Numbered from the stretch's first letter, positions 47,662 to 61,500 are shown. The stretch: 64,000 bases of DNA from Edaphochlamys debaryana (GCA_016858145.1 JAEHOE010000025.1:682001-746000), one strand, 5' to 3'. Notes: generated from the letters alone by a model not told the origin. Numbers and translations: made by a program.

Positions 47662-48759
47662 TTGTGACTGGGGAGGGGGGTACATGAATGGATATCTGGT
47701 CTGAAATAAGCCCCTCAAGTGATGGGGCTTTAGGTAGCGAGGCTACAGTGACACCTCTGTCCGAGGTAACGTGAGCACTTAGATGGGAAGGCTTCCCGTG
47801 AGTGACCCATGCAATGACTTGAGGTATTGAGGCAGCTTCTGAAGTGTCTGTAAGTGTGATTGCGGCCGCATGTTGTTCCTGAGCCTGCATGCTGGGTGCC
47901 CCCTGTGCTCCACGGCCATGCACGTGTGAGCCAGAGCAATGGTACCGGTATGCGGCCTGTCGCAGTGGTCGGGCGGCGCAGAGCGAGAACAGGCCGGGCC
48001 AACCGCGGGTAGCACGCGGTACAGCTCAGATGGCCTCTGGGCAGCAGCGTGAACAGCCACATCGCTCGCTTGAATGGAGCCCGATGGAGGACAGCGGAGG
48101 GTTCAACGGCACCGGGACACTGCGTCTTTCCGCCAGCAGCTCGACCGTGCTGTCCTGCACTCGTGCTTAGCCCAAATGTGCATCACGAGCGGACCACAAC
48201 AAAGGGAACAGGCGGGCAAGGGATGCAGGGGCACGGGGGCAAAGTCGGCAAACCCCTTGCACGGGGTGGCGTCCCCTCAGAGTTCCGAGCGGCCCCGGCC
48301 ATGTCTGCAGCTCGCGGGGTGCCCTAGGGTCTGCGGCGTCAGCCGTGCGTGCGTCCTCCGTGGAGGTGACGCTTATTCGTGCAACGTTGTCGGGCCGCCT
48401 GGTGCCGGTTGCCGCGAGGACGGGCGCTCGGCCCGGCGTGCCGGGCGTCGAGAAGCCAGCTGCAGCCGTGACTCTCGCGAGAGGCGACTGCGCGCCGGCG
48501 TGCACAAGTTTCTCACTGCTGAGTGTATTGCACAGACTCCTGTTTTGTTTGCGCTGTGCAGCTGTGGCGCTCCTGCGCACGGGCGTGATCCCGCCGAGGC
48601 GCATCAGCCATCGCGGTCAATACTAGGCCTGCCGCCCCCGGCCGGGGCCCGCACTCTCCCTGCTTGATTGACCCCCGAACACTCGATATAGCGTTGTGTC
48701 CATGGAGCGCGGCTAGCTCCCCTTGGTTCAAAGGCAGTTCACATCCGGAATCGACAAGA
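47662..48759 (+). promoter_or_regulatory. XPO1 upstream region, present twice
   Basis: About 1.1 kb immediately upstream of the XPO1 start codon is present again, inverted and nearly identical, at 20397-21489. It should contain the XPO1 promoter and 5' UTR. No TATA box is evident. Small open frames in it are on both strands and have no recognisable domains. Confidence 0.55.
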
Positions 48760-51700
48760 ATGGCTGAAGTCGCTCACCCGCTGCTGGACTTCAACAAGCC
48801 CATTGACGTGGGCTTGTTGGATGCCACGGTGACCGTCAGTATGCAGTCGGTGGCGGGAGGCGAGCAGCAGGTGCGCAGGCGCGGGCTTCTCTTTCGGCCC
48901 GAACAACAGGGGCTTTAAGGCTGCCCCCTGGCCTACCCCTGCAGAGAGCGGCCGCGGAGAAGCTGCTGCTGGAGTTTCAGGAGCACCCCCAGGCGTGGAC
49001 GCGGGTGGACACAATCCTGGAGACCTCCCAGCACCAGCCGACCAAATACTTCGCGCTGCAGGCACGTACGGGGGTCGAGGGGGCCTGGGGCGTATAATTC
49101 CGCTAGTGTGCTGACGGTCTGCGGGGGCGTGGGCGCAGATCCTCGAGAGCGTCATACGCTACAAGTGGGGAGCGCTGCCGCTGGAGCAGCGCGAGGGCAT
49201 TAAGAACTACCTCTCCAACCTCATCATCCGCTTCTCCACGTCCGAGGAGCTCTTCCGTAAGGAGACGACCTTTGTCAACAAGCTCAACATCTTGTTGGTG
49301 CAAATTCTGAAGCACGACTGGCCCGCTCGCTGGAAGAGCTTCATTCCCGATCTCGTGGCGGCCTCGCGCACGAGCGAGACGCTCTGCGAGAACAGCATGA
49401 AAATCCTGAAGCTGCTCAGCGAGGAGGTGTTCGATTTCGCGCGCCTGGACCTGACCCAGGCCAAAACGAAGGAGCTGAAGCAGACGCTCACGGTGGAGTT
49501 CAAAGCAATTCACGAGCTGTGCGTGTTCGTGCTGAACAACACGCGCAAGGCGGAGCTGGTGCGGGCGACTCTGGAGACCCTCAGCGTCTACCTGACCTGG
49601 GTGCCGCTGGGCTACATCTTCGAGGGCAACCTCCTGGAGATGCTGCTGCAGCTCTTCCCGCAGGCGCCGTTCCGCAACGTGGCGCTGCAGTGCCTCACGG
49701 AGGTGGGGCTGCCGGGGGGCCGCGCCGTGGGGACGGTGTGGGGGTGTAGTTGCAAAACCCCGGTCTGTGCTGGGTTTTACCGTGGCAACGCCGACCAGTT
49801 AGCATATTCTGATGCGGACTGCTACCCTGTGTGGAACGGCCTGCAGGTGGGCTCGCTGCAGATGGCAACGGACTTCAACCCTCAGTTCGCCAAGTTCTAC
49901 GACTACTTCATGCGGCAGCTGGTGCTGGTGGTCCCCCCCACCGTCAACCTGCCGGAGGCGTACGAGAAGGGGACGGACGACCAGCAAAAGTTCGTGCAGA
50001 ACCTGGCGCTCTTCTTCACCAGCTTCTTCAAGGTGCGCTGGAGGCGACAGCAGCAGCGGCAGATGCGCAGCAGCGGTCCTTCGGGGCGGCGGCGCAGCAC
50101 AGGCTGTGGAAGCTGTGTGCAACCTGGGAGGCCCCGGACCAGCTCACCGGCGGTTGCAGTTAGGAAGCTGTGGGACGGGTTAGGTCAAGTGAGGCTGCCC
50201 CACAGGAGGCCCAGGGAGTGTAGCTTGCCTTGTCCGTGGGCAGGGGTTTGGTTTCACCTGCAAGCCTGCAGCCTACGCACCGTTTGTCGCTAGGACAATA
50301 TCAGGAGGCGTGCGTGGCCAGCCCTGTTGCTCGCCGGCAGCAGTCTGGCGCGCTCCCTGCGCAGTTGCACTCCCTACAGCTGGTCTCGGCACCGCAGTCC
50401 CAAGGGGCGGCGATGGCGAGGCCAGCCACTGCGGCGGGACTCCTCCCCAGCGGCAGTGCAGGCGCACGGACAGGAGCTGACTGGCGGAGGGCGGAGCTGC
50501 TGGCGCCGGCGGGAATCGAGGGGTGTCGGCGAAGGTGCTGGGCCGCTCGCGCTGCTCCTGACGGATGCTCTGGTACCCTGGCGGGGCCGGCTGCGCAGCG
50601 GCCCTGCACCTCCGCTGGCCGCACAGGCACCGGATGTTACTGCTGGAGAGTCCAGCGGGGAACCTGCTGGGGCATCGCTGGAGTGGCGGCCAGTCCGGGG
50701 GCTGGCTGGAACGTGGGATGAGATGTGGAGGGGGTGCACTTCTGGATGGCAATCTGTGCGGTCGGGCCTTGCGGGGCGGGCAGGCTGCCTCGCAAGGCCC
50801 GGCGGGTGCAGCCGAGGGGTTTGCCTTGAGGGAGCGGAGGTGGGGTTCAGGCCTGAGCGTGCAGCAAGAGGCGCCGTGCACCACGGACCGCGCTTCTTGC
50901 TGCACGCCTTGACGTGTGGTCGGACGGGCACCATGCAGGGGGCGGAGGCGAGGCGCTCTGGCAGCACCACGGCGTTGGCAGAGGCAGAGGCGCACAGCAG
51001 CGGGTGCGTGCGCCGCCCGTGTGGGGCGGCGGGTTTCTGGCGGCGCAAGGGGGAAGGGGAGCAGGCACTGTGGGTGCTGGGCGGCAGGGCGGACACGCCT
51101 TGTCGGCCAGCGCTCCAGGGGCCATGTGTCCATGCCCGGAGGACGCTTTCAGCCGGGAGAACAGTTCTGGCGCTTGCCGCTGTTGTGCAGCGGGCCTGGC
51201 TCTCACAGAACAAGACTGGGTGCAGGCCGGGCGAGCGCGCTGTGCAGCCGTGTCAGCACGCGACATGACCTGGCCTGCGCGCGCCCTAACCCTCCCCGTG
51301 ATGGCGCAGGCGCACGTCACGATCCTGGAGACGCCCGAGACGCAGGTCCAGCTGCTGGCGGGGCTGGACTACCTGGTCAACATCAGCTACGTGGACAACA
51401 CGGAGGTCTTCAAGACCTGTCTGGACTACTGGTGGGTGGCATGCAGTAGCCGGCGCGTGGCTGGGTCAGAGGCAGGAGGGCACGGCGCCGCGGCTCGGAG
51501 CGGCTCGGGCATGTGACGGCCTCGGGACAGAGACGGCTGGGCGTGCGCGTGACGGCTGGGTCCTCTATTCCGTGTTCGACCCCTGGCCTCCGCTCTTGTT
51601 CCCCACCCCACCCTCGCAGGAACTTCTTCGTCCCGGACATCTACACCTCCTCCTGCACCACCGACCCCACGGGCGTGTCGTTCATGTTCGCGCCGCCCGC

Positions 51701-54700
51701 CACGCACGGCGTCGCGCAGGCGCCCGGCGGCCGCAAGCTGCTGTACCGCCCCGTGCTGTCCAAGCTGCGGCAGCTCATGATCTGCCGCATGGCCAAGCCG
51801 GAGGAGGTGGGCTGCAGCTGCCTGGCCAGGGAACCGGGGCTCGGGCATTCCGCCCGTGGAGGGATCTGCTGGGCCTGGGCGTACGGGGCGCCAGAGGCCT
51901 CGTGGGCTCCCCAGTTCTTGCTCCCGTGGCCCTAACCGCCCCGTCCGCTGGCCGCCTCCGCCTCACCTCCCGCAGGTGATCGTGGTGGAGGACGAGAACG
52001 GGAACATCGTCCGCGAGACGATGAAGGACAATGACGTGCTGGCGCAGTACAAGTCGATGCGCGAGACACTGGTGTACCTGTGCCACCTGGACTACGACGA
52101 CACGGAGCAGCAGATGCTGGAGAAACTGCGCATGCAGGTGCGGCCGGGGTGGGGCGGCGGGGCCAGGCAAGCAAGGCGTGCCATCACTGCGGCGTGGTTG
52201 TTGCACTGGAAGAGTGGTGGCTCGAGGGGCTTGCAGGTGCCAACCTGCCCCGGCTGCGCTCCCCGTTCCCCCGCTTGGCCCCCCCGCAGCAGCTGGCGGG
52301 CGCCAAGTGGACGTGGGGCGCGCTCAACACGCTGTGCTGGGCCATCGGCTCCATAGCGGGATCCATGGCGGACGAGCAGGTGCGGGGGTGGGGGAAGAGG
52401 CGCCAAGAGTGTCCAGGAGCGAGGAGGGCGCGTGTGTCGTGCAGCACGAGTGTGAAATTGGTGGGCCGTAGCGTAGGGGTGCAACGCAGAAGCTGCGACA
52501 GCGGCTTCGCCGAAATGCATGAGGGAGGGGGACGAGAGGAAGGGCGCTCCACGGAGAGGAGACGTGTGCCTGTGACAGAGCAGCCCACGCTAAGGTATCA
52601 GCGTAGGTGTAAGCGTTCGGACTAACACGATTTACTGCACTGTGAGCTGGCCCGCGCAGGCTTCGGCTATCCAGAGGCAGGAGTCGCGGGGCTGGACCTC
52701 AGATGGCTGTCTGTGCCTCAACCTTCTCGCCTCCTCCCCTTCACCCGTGGCCCCGCCCCACCGCCTCCGCCACCCCTCTCCAGGAGAACCGCTTCCTGGT
52801 GACGGTCATCCGCGACCTGCTCAACCTGTGCGAGGTCACGCGCGGCAAGGACAACAAGGCAGTCATCGCGTCCAACATCATGTAAGGCGGGCGGGTCTCT
52901 CTGGGTACGGTAGCAGCCTCGTCTGCTGTCCGTGGGAAACCGCGTTGCATCGCGCATGACATGCCGCTGCCTCGAGCTGAGCACCCCACGCCTCTCGGGT
53001 CTCTCCGCCCCCGTCTGACCCCTCATGCTCCTCCGCCTCGCTCGGTCTGTTTTCGGCCCCCAGGTACGTGGTGGGGCAGTACCCCAAGTTCCTCCGCGCG
53101 CACTGGAAGTTCCTCAAGACGGTGGTCAACAAGCTGTTCGAGTTCATGCACGAGACGCACCCGGGCGTGCAGGTGCGCGCGTGCGCTAGCCCGGCTCGTA
53201 TGGGGGCGACCTCGCCGTCCTGCGCCTCCGCTCCGCATGTGCCTCGCCCTTGCCGTGACCCTTCCACGCCAACTCCCCCCCGCCCCCAGGACATGGCCTG
53301 CGACACGTTCCTCAAGATCTGCAACAAGTGCCGCCGCAAGTTTGTGGTGCTGCAGGTGGGGGCCTTTTTTTGGGTGTCGTGAGGGGCAATGGGTTTGGCG
53401 GGCTTGTGGCTCGGACCTGCGCCTGCAGGAGGCATACGGCGTCCGGTCCGGGGTACGCATGATGCAGACCGCGGCCTAGGCCCTAGCGACAGGAGCAGCG
53501 GGCCAGGGGCGGCGTGCAAGCACCCTGCTGAAGCCGTGTTGAGTCCGCGCCCCGCCCGTAACCCTCTCACCCTCCCGCCCCGCCCCGCCCCGTCCCTTCC
53601 GGCCCCCCCCTGCGCTCCCCCAGGTCCAGGAGCGCGAGCCCTTCATCTGCGAGCTGCTCAACGGCCTCACGGAGACCATCCAGGACCTGCAGCCGCACCA
53701 GATCCACACCTTCTACGAGGCGGTGGGGCTCATGATCGGAGCAGAGAGCGACCCCAACAAGCGGGACGACTACCTGGTGAGCAGGACCGATCTGGGTCGG
53801 GCGAAATTTATGAGGACAATGTGCAACCGGGGCGCCCGCTGCTCATGTATCAGTGCATGCCCACACTACGGACGTCTGACGCTCCCCTCCTCACGCAGTT
53901 TCTTACCTCCTCCCCTTGCCTGTCCCCCCTCCGCTTCCCCGCAGCACCGGCTCATGGGCCCGCCCAATACCACGTGGGGCCAGATCCTGGCGCAGGCGCG
54001 CGCCAACCCCGAGGTGCTCAAGCAGCAGGAGGTGGTCAAGTCGATACAGAACGTGCTGCAGACCAACGTGTCGGTCTGCACCTCCCTGGGGCAGCCCTTC
54101 CTGGTGCAGTTCAACGTCATCTTCACGGACATGCTGCAGGCGAGCGGGGGAGGGTGGGGGCGGGGCAGGGGGACAGTAGGCGGGGAGCCTGGAGGGGAGG
54201 TCCACCATGAGAGGGCGGGGCAGGAGGCTTGGGCTGATTTGCCTAGGGCCCACCTGACGTGTCCACCCTCCCGCCCCTTCATCGCTCCCAGGTCTACAAG
54301 CTCTACAGCGAGCTCATCTCCACCGCCATCGCCACCGGGGGGGCCAACGCGGCCAGGTGGGCGCGCACCGTCGGGCAGGCCTTGGCCGTGGGAGTCCTGC
54401 TGCCTATGGTCCCATCCGTTTCTGCAGCACCCCTCGTCCCCCTTCCCGCCCCTCTTCCCGTCCCGCGCCTCATCCCTCGCCTCCTCTACCGCCCCCCCCA
54501 GGTCCACGTTCGTCAAGTACATGCGCAGCGTCAAGAAGGTGGCGCTCAAGCTGATCGAGACGTTTGTGGACAAGTGCGACGACCCGCAGCTGCTGGCCTC
54601 GGCCTACATCCCTGCCATGATGGACCCGCTGCTCGGGGACTACGCGCGCAGCGTGCCGGACGCGCGGTGAGGCAGCCAGCCAAACTCAGCCTCTTTGGTT

Positions 54701-56477
54701 CGGTCCCCTGTCCTTGGTGCCGCCCCTGCCTGGTGTCCCCAACCACCTTACCTTTGAGCTCAATCTTTCTCGCCCCTCCCCCCCTGCCCCGCCTCCCCTC
54801 GGCCCCCCCTCTAGTGACGCCGAGGTGCTGTCGCTCATGGCCGCCATCATCAACAAGCTGCGCCACCTGATGGAGCCCGAGGTGCCGCGCGTGTTCGAGG
54901 CGCTGTTTGAGTGCACGCTCACCATGATCACCCGCAACTTCGAGGACTACCCCGAGCACCGCCTGCAGTTCTTCGCGCTGCTGCACGCCATCGTCAACTC
55001 GTGCTTCAAGTGAGGCCGCGCTCCCTCCCTGCCACGCAGCGCTCTAGTTGGAAGGGTTACAGCCCCAGCCTCTACCGGTGTCCCCGCGTCGCTGCCCTGA
55101 CCCCCTTCACCTCTGCGCCAAATGTGCACTCGGTTCCTGCCCTCATCTCAGTCCCCCTGTCCTCGGCTCCACCCTTCGTTCCCTCCGTCCCCCCTCCCCC
55201 GCAGCACGCTCTTCCTCATGTCGGCCGCGCAGCTCAAGCTGGTGATCGACTCGATCGTGTGGGCCTTCCGCCACACGGAGCGCAACGTGGCCGAGACGGG
55301 CCTGGCGCTGCTGCACGACCTGCTCGCCAACTTTGCGCAGTCCGAGTTCGCGACCCAGTTCCACCAGACCTACTACCTGCACCTGCTCAACGAGATCCTG
55401 GCCGTCATGACCGGTGAGCGCACACCCCTGCATCGCCCCTTCTCCCGCTTCTTCTGCGTTCTGCGTTCTAGTCCTTTCCAGGAACCCACCCTACCCTTGC
55501 CCCCTCCAGACTCGTTCCACAAGCCCGGCTTCAAGAGCCAGGCGCGCATCCTGCACCACCTGTTCACCATCCTGGACGCCAACGTCATCAAGGCGCCGCT
55601 GTGGGACGTGGCGGCCAAGGGCGCCGGCGCCTACCCCACCAACGCCGCCTTCGTGCGCGTGCACGTGGCCGCGCTGCTGTCCTCCTCATTCCCCAACCTG
55701 TCGCAGCCGCAGGTGGGGTCGGAGCGCTGGGTGGCGGGGTGTGCGGTGCAGATTGAGAGTGCGCACACCGTATCCAGCCTTGGTGGTACCGTCACGGCAG
55801 CGTCTAACCCTCCTGGTCTCCGGTGCTCCCGCTTGCTTCTCACCATGTCTCCGTGCTGCCTCCGAACCACCCCCCGGTGCAGGTGTCTGCCTGCGTGAGC
55901 GGCATGTTTGAGTACAAGGACTTCCCCGCCTTCAAGCACCACATGCGCGACTTCCTGGTGCAGACCAAGCAGTTCGCCAGCCAGGTGGGGGGTGAGGCGG
56001 AAAACGCAAACGCCCGAAACCCAGCGCAAGCTGCGGCGTTTTAGCGCCCCTCGTCTGAGCCCGCGGCCTGCCGCGCCGGCCCTCAGCCCCCTTTCCTCAG
56101 CCCCCTAACCTGCGCCAACCCCTCCCATGACTACCACTTACCACCCTCCTTGGTCTTCTCCACCACCACCTCGTGCAGGACAACGCGGACCTGTTTGCCG
56201 AGGACGTGGAGAAGCAGGTGGTGGAGCAGCGCGAGACGCGGCAGCGCCTGCTGGCCAACGTCCCGGGCTTGATCCCGCAGGTGGGCGGCGGCGGGGGCGA
56301 GTGCGTGGGGGGGGGGGAGTTGCAGGCTGCTCTTTTCGAGGAGGGGGGCGCCCGAGGGCAGTCGTTGTGGAGTCCGGGATGGTGGCAGCGCCGTGCCTGA
56401 CACGCTCTGAATATGCTGTTTGACCCTCGTCCGATTCGCAGGCTGAGGCCATGGCGGGAGAGGAGATGAACGACTGA
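48760..56477 (+). CDS. XPO1: Exportin-1 (CRM1), nuclear export receptor
   Basis: Twenty-one exons, from 48760-48870 to 56442-56477, join in phase and give 1,078 residues, the usual family length. Exportin-1 carries proteins with leucine-rich nuclear export signals out of the nucleus with Ran-GTP. Conserved blocks include [17 protein letters not shown] and QCLTE of the N-terminal region and the NES-groove region [31 protein letters not shown] and [20 protein letters not shown]. The reactive cysteine that leptomycin B modifies in human CRM1 is kept (Cys529 here, in DLLNLCE). Introns 2 and 13 have GC donors. Intron 4 is long (50033-51309) and contains no supported gene. A partial copy of promoter plus exon 1 lies at 20242-21489. 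Confidence 0.97.
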
Positions 56478-57176
56478 GCAGCGACGGCGGAGGAGCACTG
56501 ATGCTGAGGAGGACGAGGAGGAGCATGGTGACGAAGAGGCGATACGGAGGAGGCCAAAGTTGGTAGCGCTGCGGCTGGCACGCTGAAGCGAGGGTGCGGC
56601 CCGCACCGGGCCTGCGCCTGGGGCTCCAAGCACCCCCTCGGCTCTCGAGGGGGCGGATGGGGCTCCAGAAGCGACGACGTGGCAGGCGCAGCGCTGATCC
56701 GGAGCGGACGGGAAGACCGCGCTCGTGAAAGGAGCTCAATGGCCGAGAGCCATGTTTTCAGAAAGAGATTGGGGCACTTGCCTGCGTTCTGATTGCTGCG
56801 GGGTTTGAGGGAGTTTCAAGGATGGGTGTTGCTGGGTAGCCAAGATACGCGACTTGAACATCGGAGGTAGGCGTAGGCACGTCGACACCGTGCCCTTACG
56901 GCTCGGAGGGGTGCACACCCCCTGAGCATGAGGAGGAGGCTGGCGCGGGGTTTGCACCCGCATTGGCTGTGACAGGGGCCCTGCCCTTGTGCGCAGAGTG
57001 CGGTGATGCGGCTCCGGGCCAGGCTGCTCCCGCTGGCTACGCGACCCACACATTGTGTGGGCGCGGCAGCTCAGACTGAGACTGGACTGAGACTGACGGC
57101 GAGGGTTGAGCAGGGAGGGAGAGGCCTGACATGAGCTTGGGCTGAAGGAGGAGGCGTGTCAGGCTGCCGCACTACG

Positions 57177-57237
57177 GACAGCCAACCTAATGCGGCGGTG
57201 CCTCGTCCGCGTGTTGCCGTGGCTTGGGTTGGCTGTC
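57177..57237. repeat. Inverted repeat, 11-bp stem
   Basis: GACAGCCAACC (57177-57187) pairs perfectly with GGTTGGCTGTC (57227-57237) across 39 nt. It lies in the convergent 3' interval between XPO1 and the LRR gene. It may be a hairpin in the XPO1 3' UTR or a tiny repeat remnant. Confidence 0.5.
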
Positions 57238-57700
57238 CTAACGAGGCATGTCAGTTGTTGATTTGTGAGTGACCTTTTCTAGCGTCGCCGACGCTCGTGG
57301 TGCGTCCCTTCGGGCGCTTCTGCCGGCGCCGGCGACGCCTCTTTCTGGAGTTGTGTTTGCTGGCGTCCGAGGAGGAGGATGCATGGAGGTTGCCCTAGGG
57401 CGTGTGGCCAGGGCCTTCGCCGAGCGTGGCTGTTTGCCGGCTCGCCCCTTCTTGACTTTGTCTTTACGGGGCTGGGCTCTGTGGGTGGCCAGGCTCGGCT
57501 ACTATCGGTACATTGGGTGCCATTAGGGCTGTAGGCTGTTGTCTGTGGTCCTGATGGCACCCTCCTTTTGCCGCCGTCGGAGGAGGAAAGCGCGTGAAGG
57601 CGGACGGGGCGTGTCGCCCCGTGCCGGCCTTTGGGCAGGAGGTCTCTGTCGGCTCCGGGCCCCTGGCGGCTGGGCGCACCTTCCAGGCCGCCGGCCAAGT

Positions 57701-57705
57701 GTAAG
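57701..57705 (+). terminator. Nearest TGTAA after XPO1
   Basis: This is the first TGTAA seen downstream of the XPO1 stop, 1.2 kb away. If used, the XPO1 3' UTR is long and nearly meets that of the convergent LRR gene. The interval 56478-58558 holds no supported gene. Confidence 0.25.
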
Positions 57706-57955
57706 ACGGTAGTGACCTCAAGGTTGGGTTGGTCGGTGCTAACTAGGCTGGCATGTCCGGACCCACCACGGCCACCTGAAGACCTCGCTTTCCCACAGAC
57801 GCAGCGCCCCACGTGACGGGAACAGGGGATGCATTCTGGGGCCGCAATTCTGGGCATGACGTGCAGAGCCTTCCGTACTCTGGCTTTGGGAAGATAGCAA
57901 CGCTGGGCCCCTGAGCTTGTAGGTAGCTGGTCTCCTTGGGATCTCCATGCCGTTA

Positions 57956-57960
57956 TTACA
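57956..57960 (-). terminator. Candidate TGTAA poly(A) signal for the LRR gene
   Basis: TTACA on the plus strand, TGTAA on the gene strand, about 600 nt after the LRR gene stop codon. Confidence 0.3.
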
Positions 57961-58558
57961 GCAGTCGTCAACAGACATGGCCAGTCACCGTGCCCTGGTC
58001 CCAGCGTCCCAACGGTTCGGGACGAAGAAAGCGTGCAAGCGGCCCTTGCGGCCACTTGCTAGAATGAATACTATGCCCAAGATCCCGCAGGAGCTTAGGC
58101 TATCTGAGGGGGCTGTTGTTAGTCTACCGTCGAGCCGCCGGCCAACCCCAGTCCGTCTCTACGGTGGCCCAGTCAGATGAACGGCGTTTGGTCAAGCTAT
58201 GTCGGTCCGTCCAAGCAGCTAAGACCCGTGACGCTCTAGAGACCTTTAGTCATATCGTAAGTCGGTACTGGTGCGTCATATGCATCACAAGGCCCAATGG
58301 CCCTGCATGAGTAAGGCAAGGCCGGAGCTCGGTCCCGCCGGGCATGGTCCCCGGATGTCAAACCCTTGGCCTCTGACATGAACTCCGCGAGGCCGGGCAG
58401 CACTGGAGATAGGAAGAACCCGGACGCATCAGCCACAGAACATCCCACGCCTAGCCAGCATAGCATGAACGAGTGGCCCGTCAGCAGCCATGCTGCAGGC
58501 ACCGACCGCACCGGCATGCACCGAGCGCGGCATGCACCACGTGTGCTGCGGTCCCCGC

Positions 58559-61500
58559 TTAGGGCCGCGCCCTGTGCCGCGCAGGCCGGTCCGTGGTCCT
58601 GAACTCAAACATCTGCAGGTCTCCGTAGTTGGAGGCAGTGCCCTCCGAAACAGGCGGTTCGTACACGGTGTTGTGCGTGAGCGGCACGCGCCTGCGGGGA
58701 TGGCGTGACGAGACAAGGGTTGTGGACGCCGCGTCAGAACTGCATCTCCGTCGGACGCCGGTGTGCGCCAGCGCGCCTGCTTTCCGCCCCGATCCCCCCG
58801 ATCCCGCATTCCCACCCAAGGTCCCTCCACCCGGTCCGGCCTGAGCCCCAGCCCTAGCTAGCACCAGCCCCAGCCCCGACCCACTTTGCAGCATACGCCT
58901 GGTAGCGGCTCTGGTGGCGGCGCCACAGCCACACGCCGCCCACCGCCAGCAGGATGGCCAGGATGACACCGCCCACCGCGGCGCCCACCACGACCCCCGT
59001 GTTGGACCCGCTCGATGACGAGGTGGTGGGCGCTGCGGGGAGTGAGCGGAGGGAGGCAGTGGAGGCGGCATTGAGCGAGGGAGAGTGCGGACCGGCACGA
59101 CGCAGTCAGTTCAAGCGCAAGGAGCGGTCACCGGCCATTGGTAGCAGCAGGCAGCAAGAAGACTCAAAGAGAGACGGGTTTGTACATGGATGGGTCTCCT
59201 TGGTCGCCAGCCACGCACCAGGGGTGGGGGAGGAGTCGGGAGCGGGAGTCCCCCCAGGCGAGGTCCCTGGGTCCGTCATGGGCCCATCGGGGTTGTTGCC
59301 GCTGGGCGCTCCGGCCTGGGGGCTCTTGTCGCTGGACCCAGGGTCATCCGAGGGGGAGGCAGGGGCAGAGGGGTCCACGGGGTTGGCGTTGGGGTCCCCG
59401 GAGCCGGGCGGCGGCGGCGGCCGCCGGCGCGGTGGCCGCGGCGGGCTGGGCGGCGGCGGCCGCGGCGGCGCCGGGGGCTTGGGTGGCAGAGGGGGCGCAC
59501 GGGGCTGGACGCTGAGGTCGTTGTAGGACGAGATGTTGAGGAGCTGCCCGAAGGTGTTCTGCGGAAAGCGGGATACGACAGGGGCACACAAATCAACGCC
59601 TGCACCTACCCGTGCACGGCAAACAGGCTATCCAGATTGTGCACCCGTTCCACGTGATGTACGGACACCGACCTTGCACGTGAGGTCGTACAGCCCCTGC
59701 AGCTCTTCCATGTAGTACACGCCGCTCGGCCACGGCGCGTTGGTGGCTGGGCAGGTCAGGCCGGGGGTCTTGCCGCTGAGGTCCTTGTCAGGCCGCTGCG
59801 GCTGCAGGCGCAGCGTGAGTGGGATGTACTCGAAGGGCGAGGCCCAGAAGAGGGCGGCCAGCTTGGGCAGCATCCACGTGGGGAAGGTGGAGGCAATGAG
59901 GTTGCCGGAGACGTCGAAGAGCGGCTGCGGGGGCATGCTTGCCTGGGTGCGAGGCGGAGCAGGTGGCAGCGGGGCGGACGGTGGGGCAAGGAGGACGGGC
60001 GCAAGGTGGGGTGTCTATCCAGACCAGAGAGAAGGTGATGCCACACGCGCGTAACTCCAACCCATTGTCAGCCCTGCCTGCCCTCCAAACCGCAAACCGT
60101 CCTCGCCTTCCCCGACCCCACACAGTCCCCCCCCACCGCTGCCGCGTGCTCACCGCCATAGGGTCTTCCGCATCCACCGACAGCTGCAGTTGGTTGAAAA
60201 GCCGCATCTTGCCCAGCCCCTCGCTCAGCTCGCCAACGGCACGGTTGCCCGCGATGTTGAAGTAGAGCAGCGAGTTGTTGGGCGACAGGTTGTCCGCAAC
60301 GCGCTGCGGAATTGGGGGATGTAGGCCAGAGCAGGCGTCAGCCAAGCAGCCGGTGGGGAAGTGGGCAGAGGTGTGCGGCAAGGGGACCGTGTTGTAACCT
60401 TCCGCACGAGCCGGAAGGCCGCGTTGAACTCCCCAATTGCTCCCATGCAGCCTGTTGCCCCCTACCCCACAGCGTTCTTGCCGCACCTTCATGTCCAGAG
60501 TAAGGTTGTTGTTTGCGAGGTTGAGGTTGATGAGCGAAGGCGCCGATAGAAGGGGCCCAGAGTAATCTACAGGGTGTGCGTGTGCAGAGGCAGGTTCATG
60601 GCGTGTGTGTCAAGTCAAGCCAGGACGCTCAAGCAGCATCCGTAATCCCGTATCGGGGATCCTCGTCCGGGTATGCTCACATCAACGCACCTCCCCTTCC
60701 CCTTCCCCGGCTACCCGACGGGCCCACTTTCCCCACCCTGCCTCGCACCCCCACTCACAGCCGCTGAAGTTGTTGCCAGACAGGTCCACGTCAGCATAGA
60801 AATTGCCCCAGGTCCCGCTAGGCAGGGCCCCGCTGAACGAGTTGTTCGCGAGGCGCAGCACCATGAGCAGCCCGTTACTGACCAACTCTGCGCCACACAA
60901 GACACAGCAGCAGTAGCAGCGTCAGCCCGCAGTTGCTGCAGAACGAGGTGGGATACGGGCACCTCACATCCCTCCCTGCCCTCCCCACCGTCCGTGAGGC
61001 CTCCCGTCAGCTTGTTGTTGGATAGGTCCAGAACGCGCAGGTCGTCCGCCTTCGTCATGTCCGGCAGCGGCCCCGACAGGTGGTTGTAGGTGGCCTTGAG
61101 CACCTGGATGCTCAGCGGCACCGGGGGGAGGGGGCCTGGGGCGGGGCAGGGAGGAGGCGGGTCAGGCGGCAGGTTGAGGGGAGGTCAAGGGTCAGGGTAG
61201 ACGCGGGAGAGCAGAGGAAAGAGTGAAGCGGCAGGCCCGCCCCTGCCCACCCGTGAGGTTGTTGCTGCTGACGTCCAGGTAGGTGAGCTTGGCGGCGTTG
61301 GTCAGGTTGGGCAGCGAGCCCTGTGCGCGGCGGGGCCGTGACGGACAAGGGAGCAGGGTGTGAGGTGAGGGAGCGCGCGGGGTCGGGGGCAGCGAGGGGC
61401 TGGCTGCAAGTCCCCACTATAGCCCAGAGCCATCCTCCAAGGCTCCCACCAGCGCCGACCTCGTGTTTTCCTCGCCCAGGCCCGTCCACGGCCCAGCCAG

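Noticed and set aside
50327..51268. Open frames up to ~310 codons on both strands between XPO1 exons 4 and 5
   Set aside because: They lie within XPO1 intron 4, overlap each other in several frames and show no domain; high GC makes chance open frames common here.
57279..58055. 258-codon minus-strand open frame downstream of XPO1
   Set aside because: No recognisable motifs, no supporting splice structure, and it lies in the convergent 3' interval of two genes.
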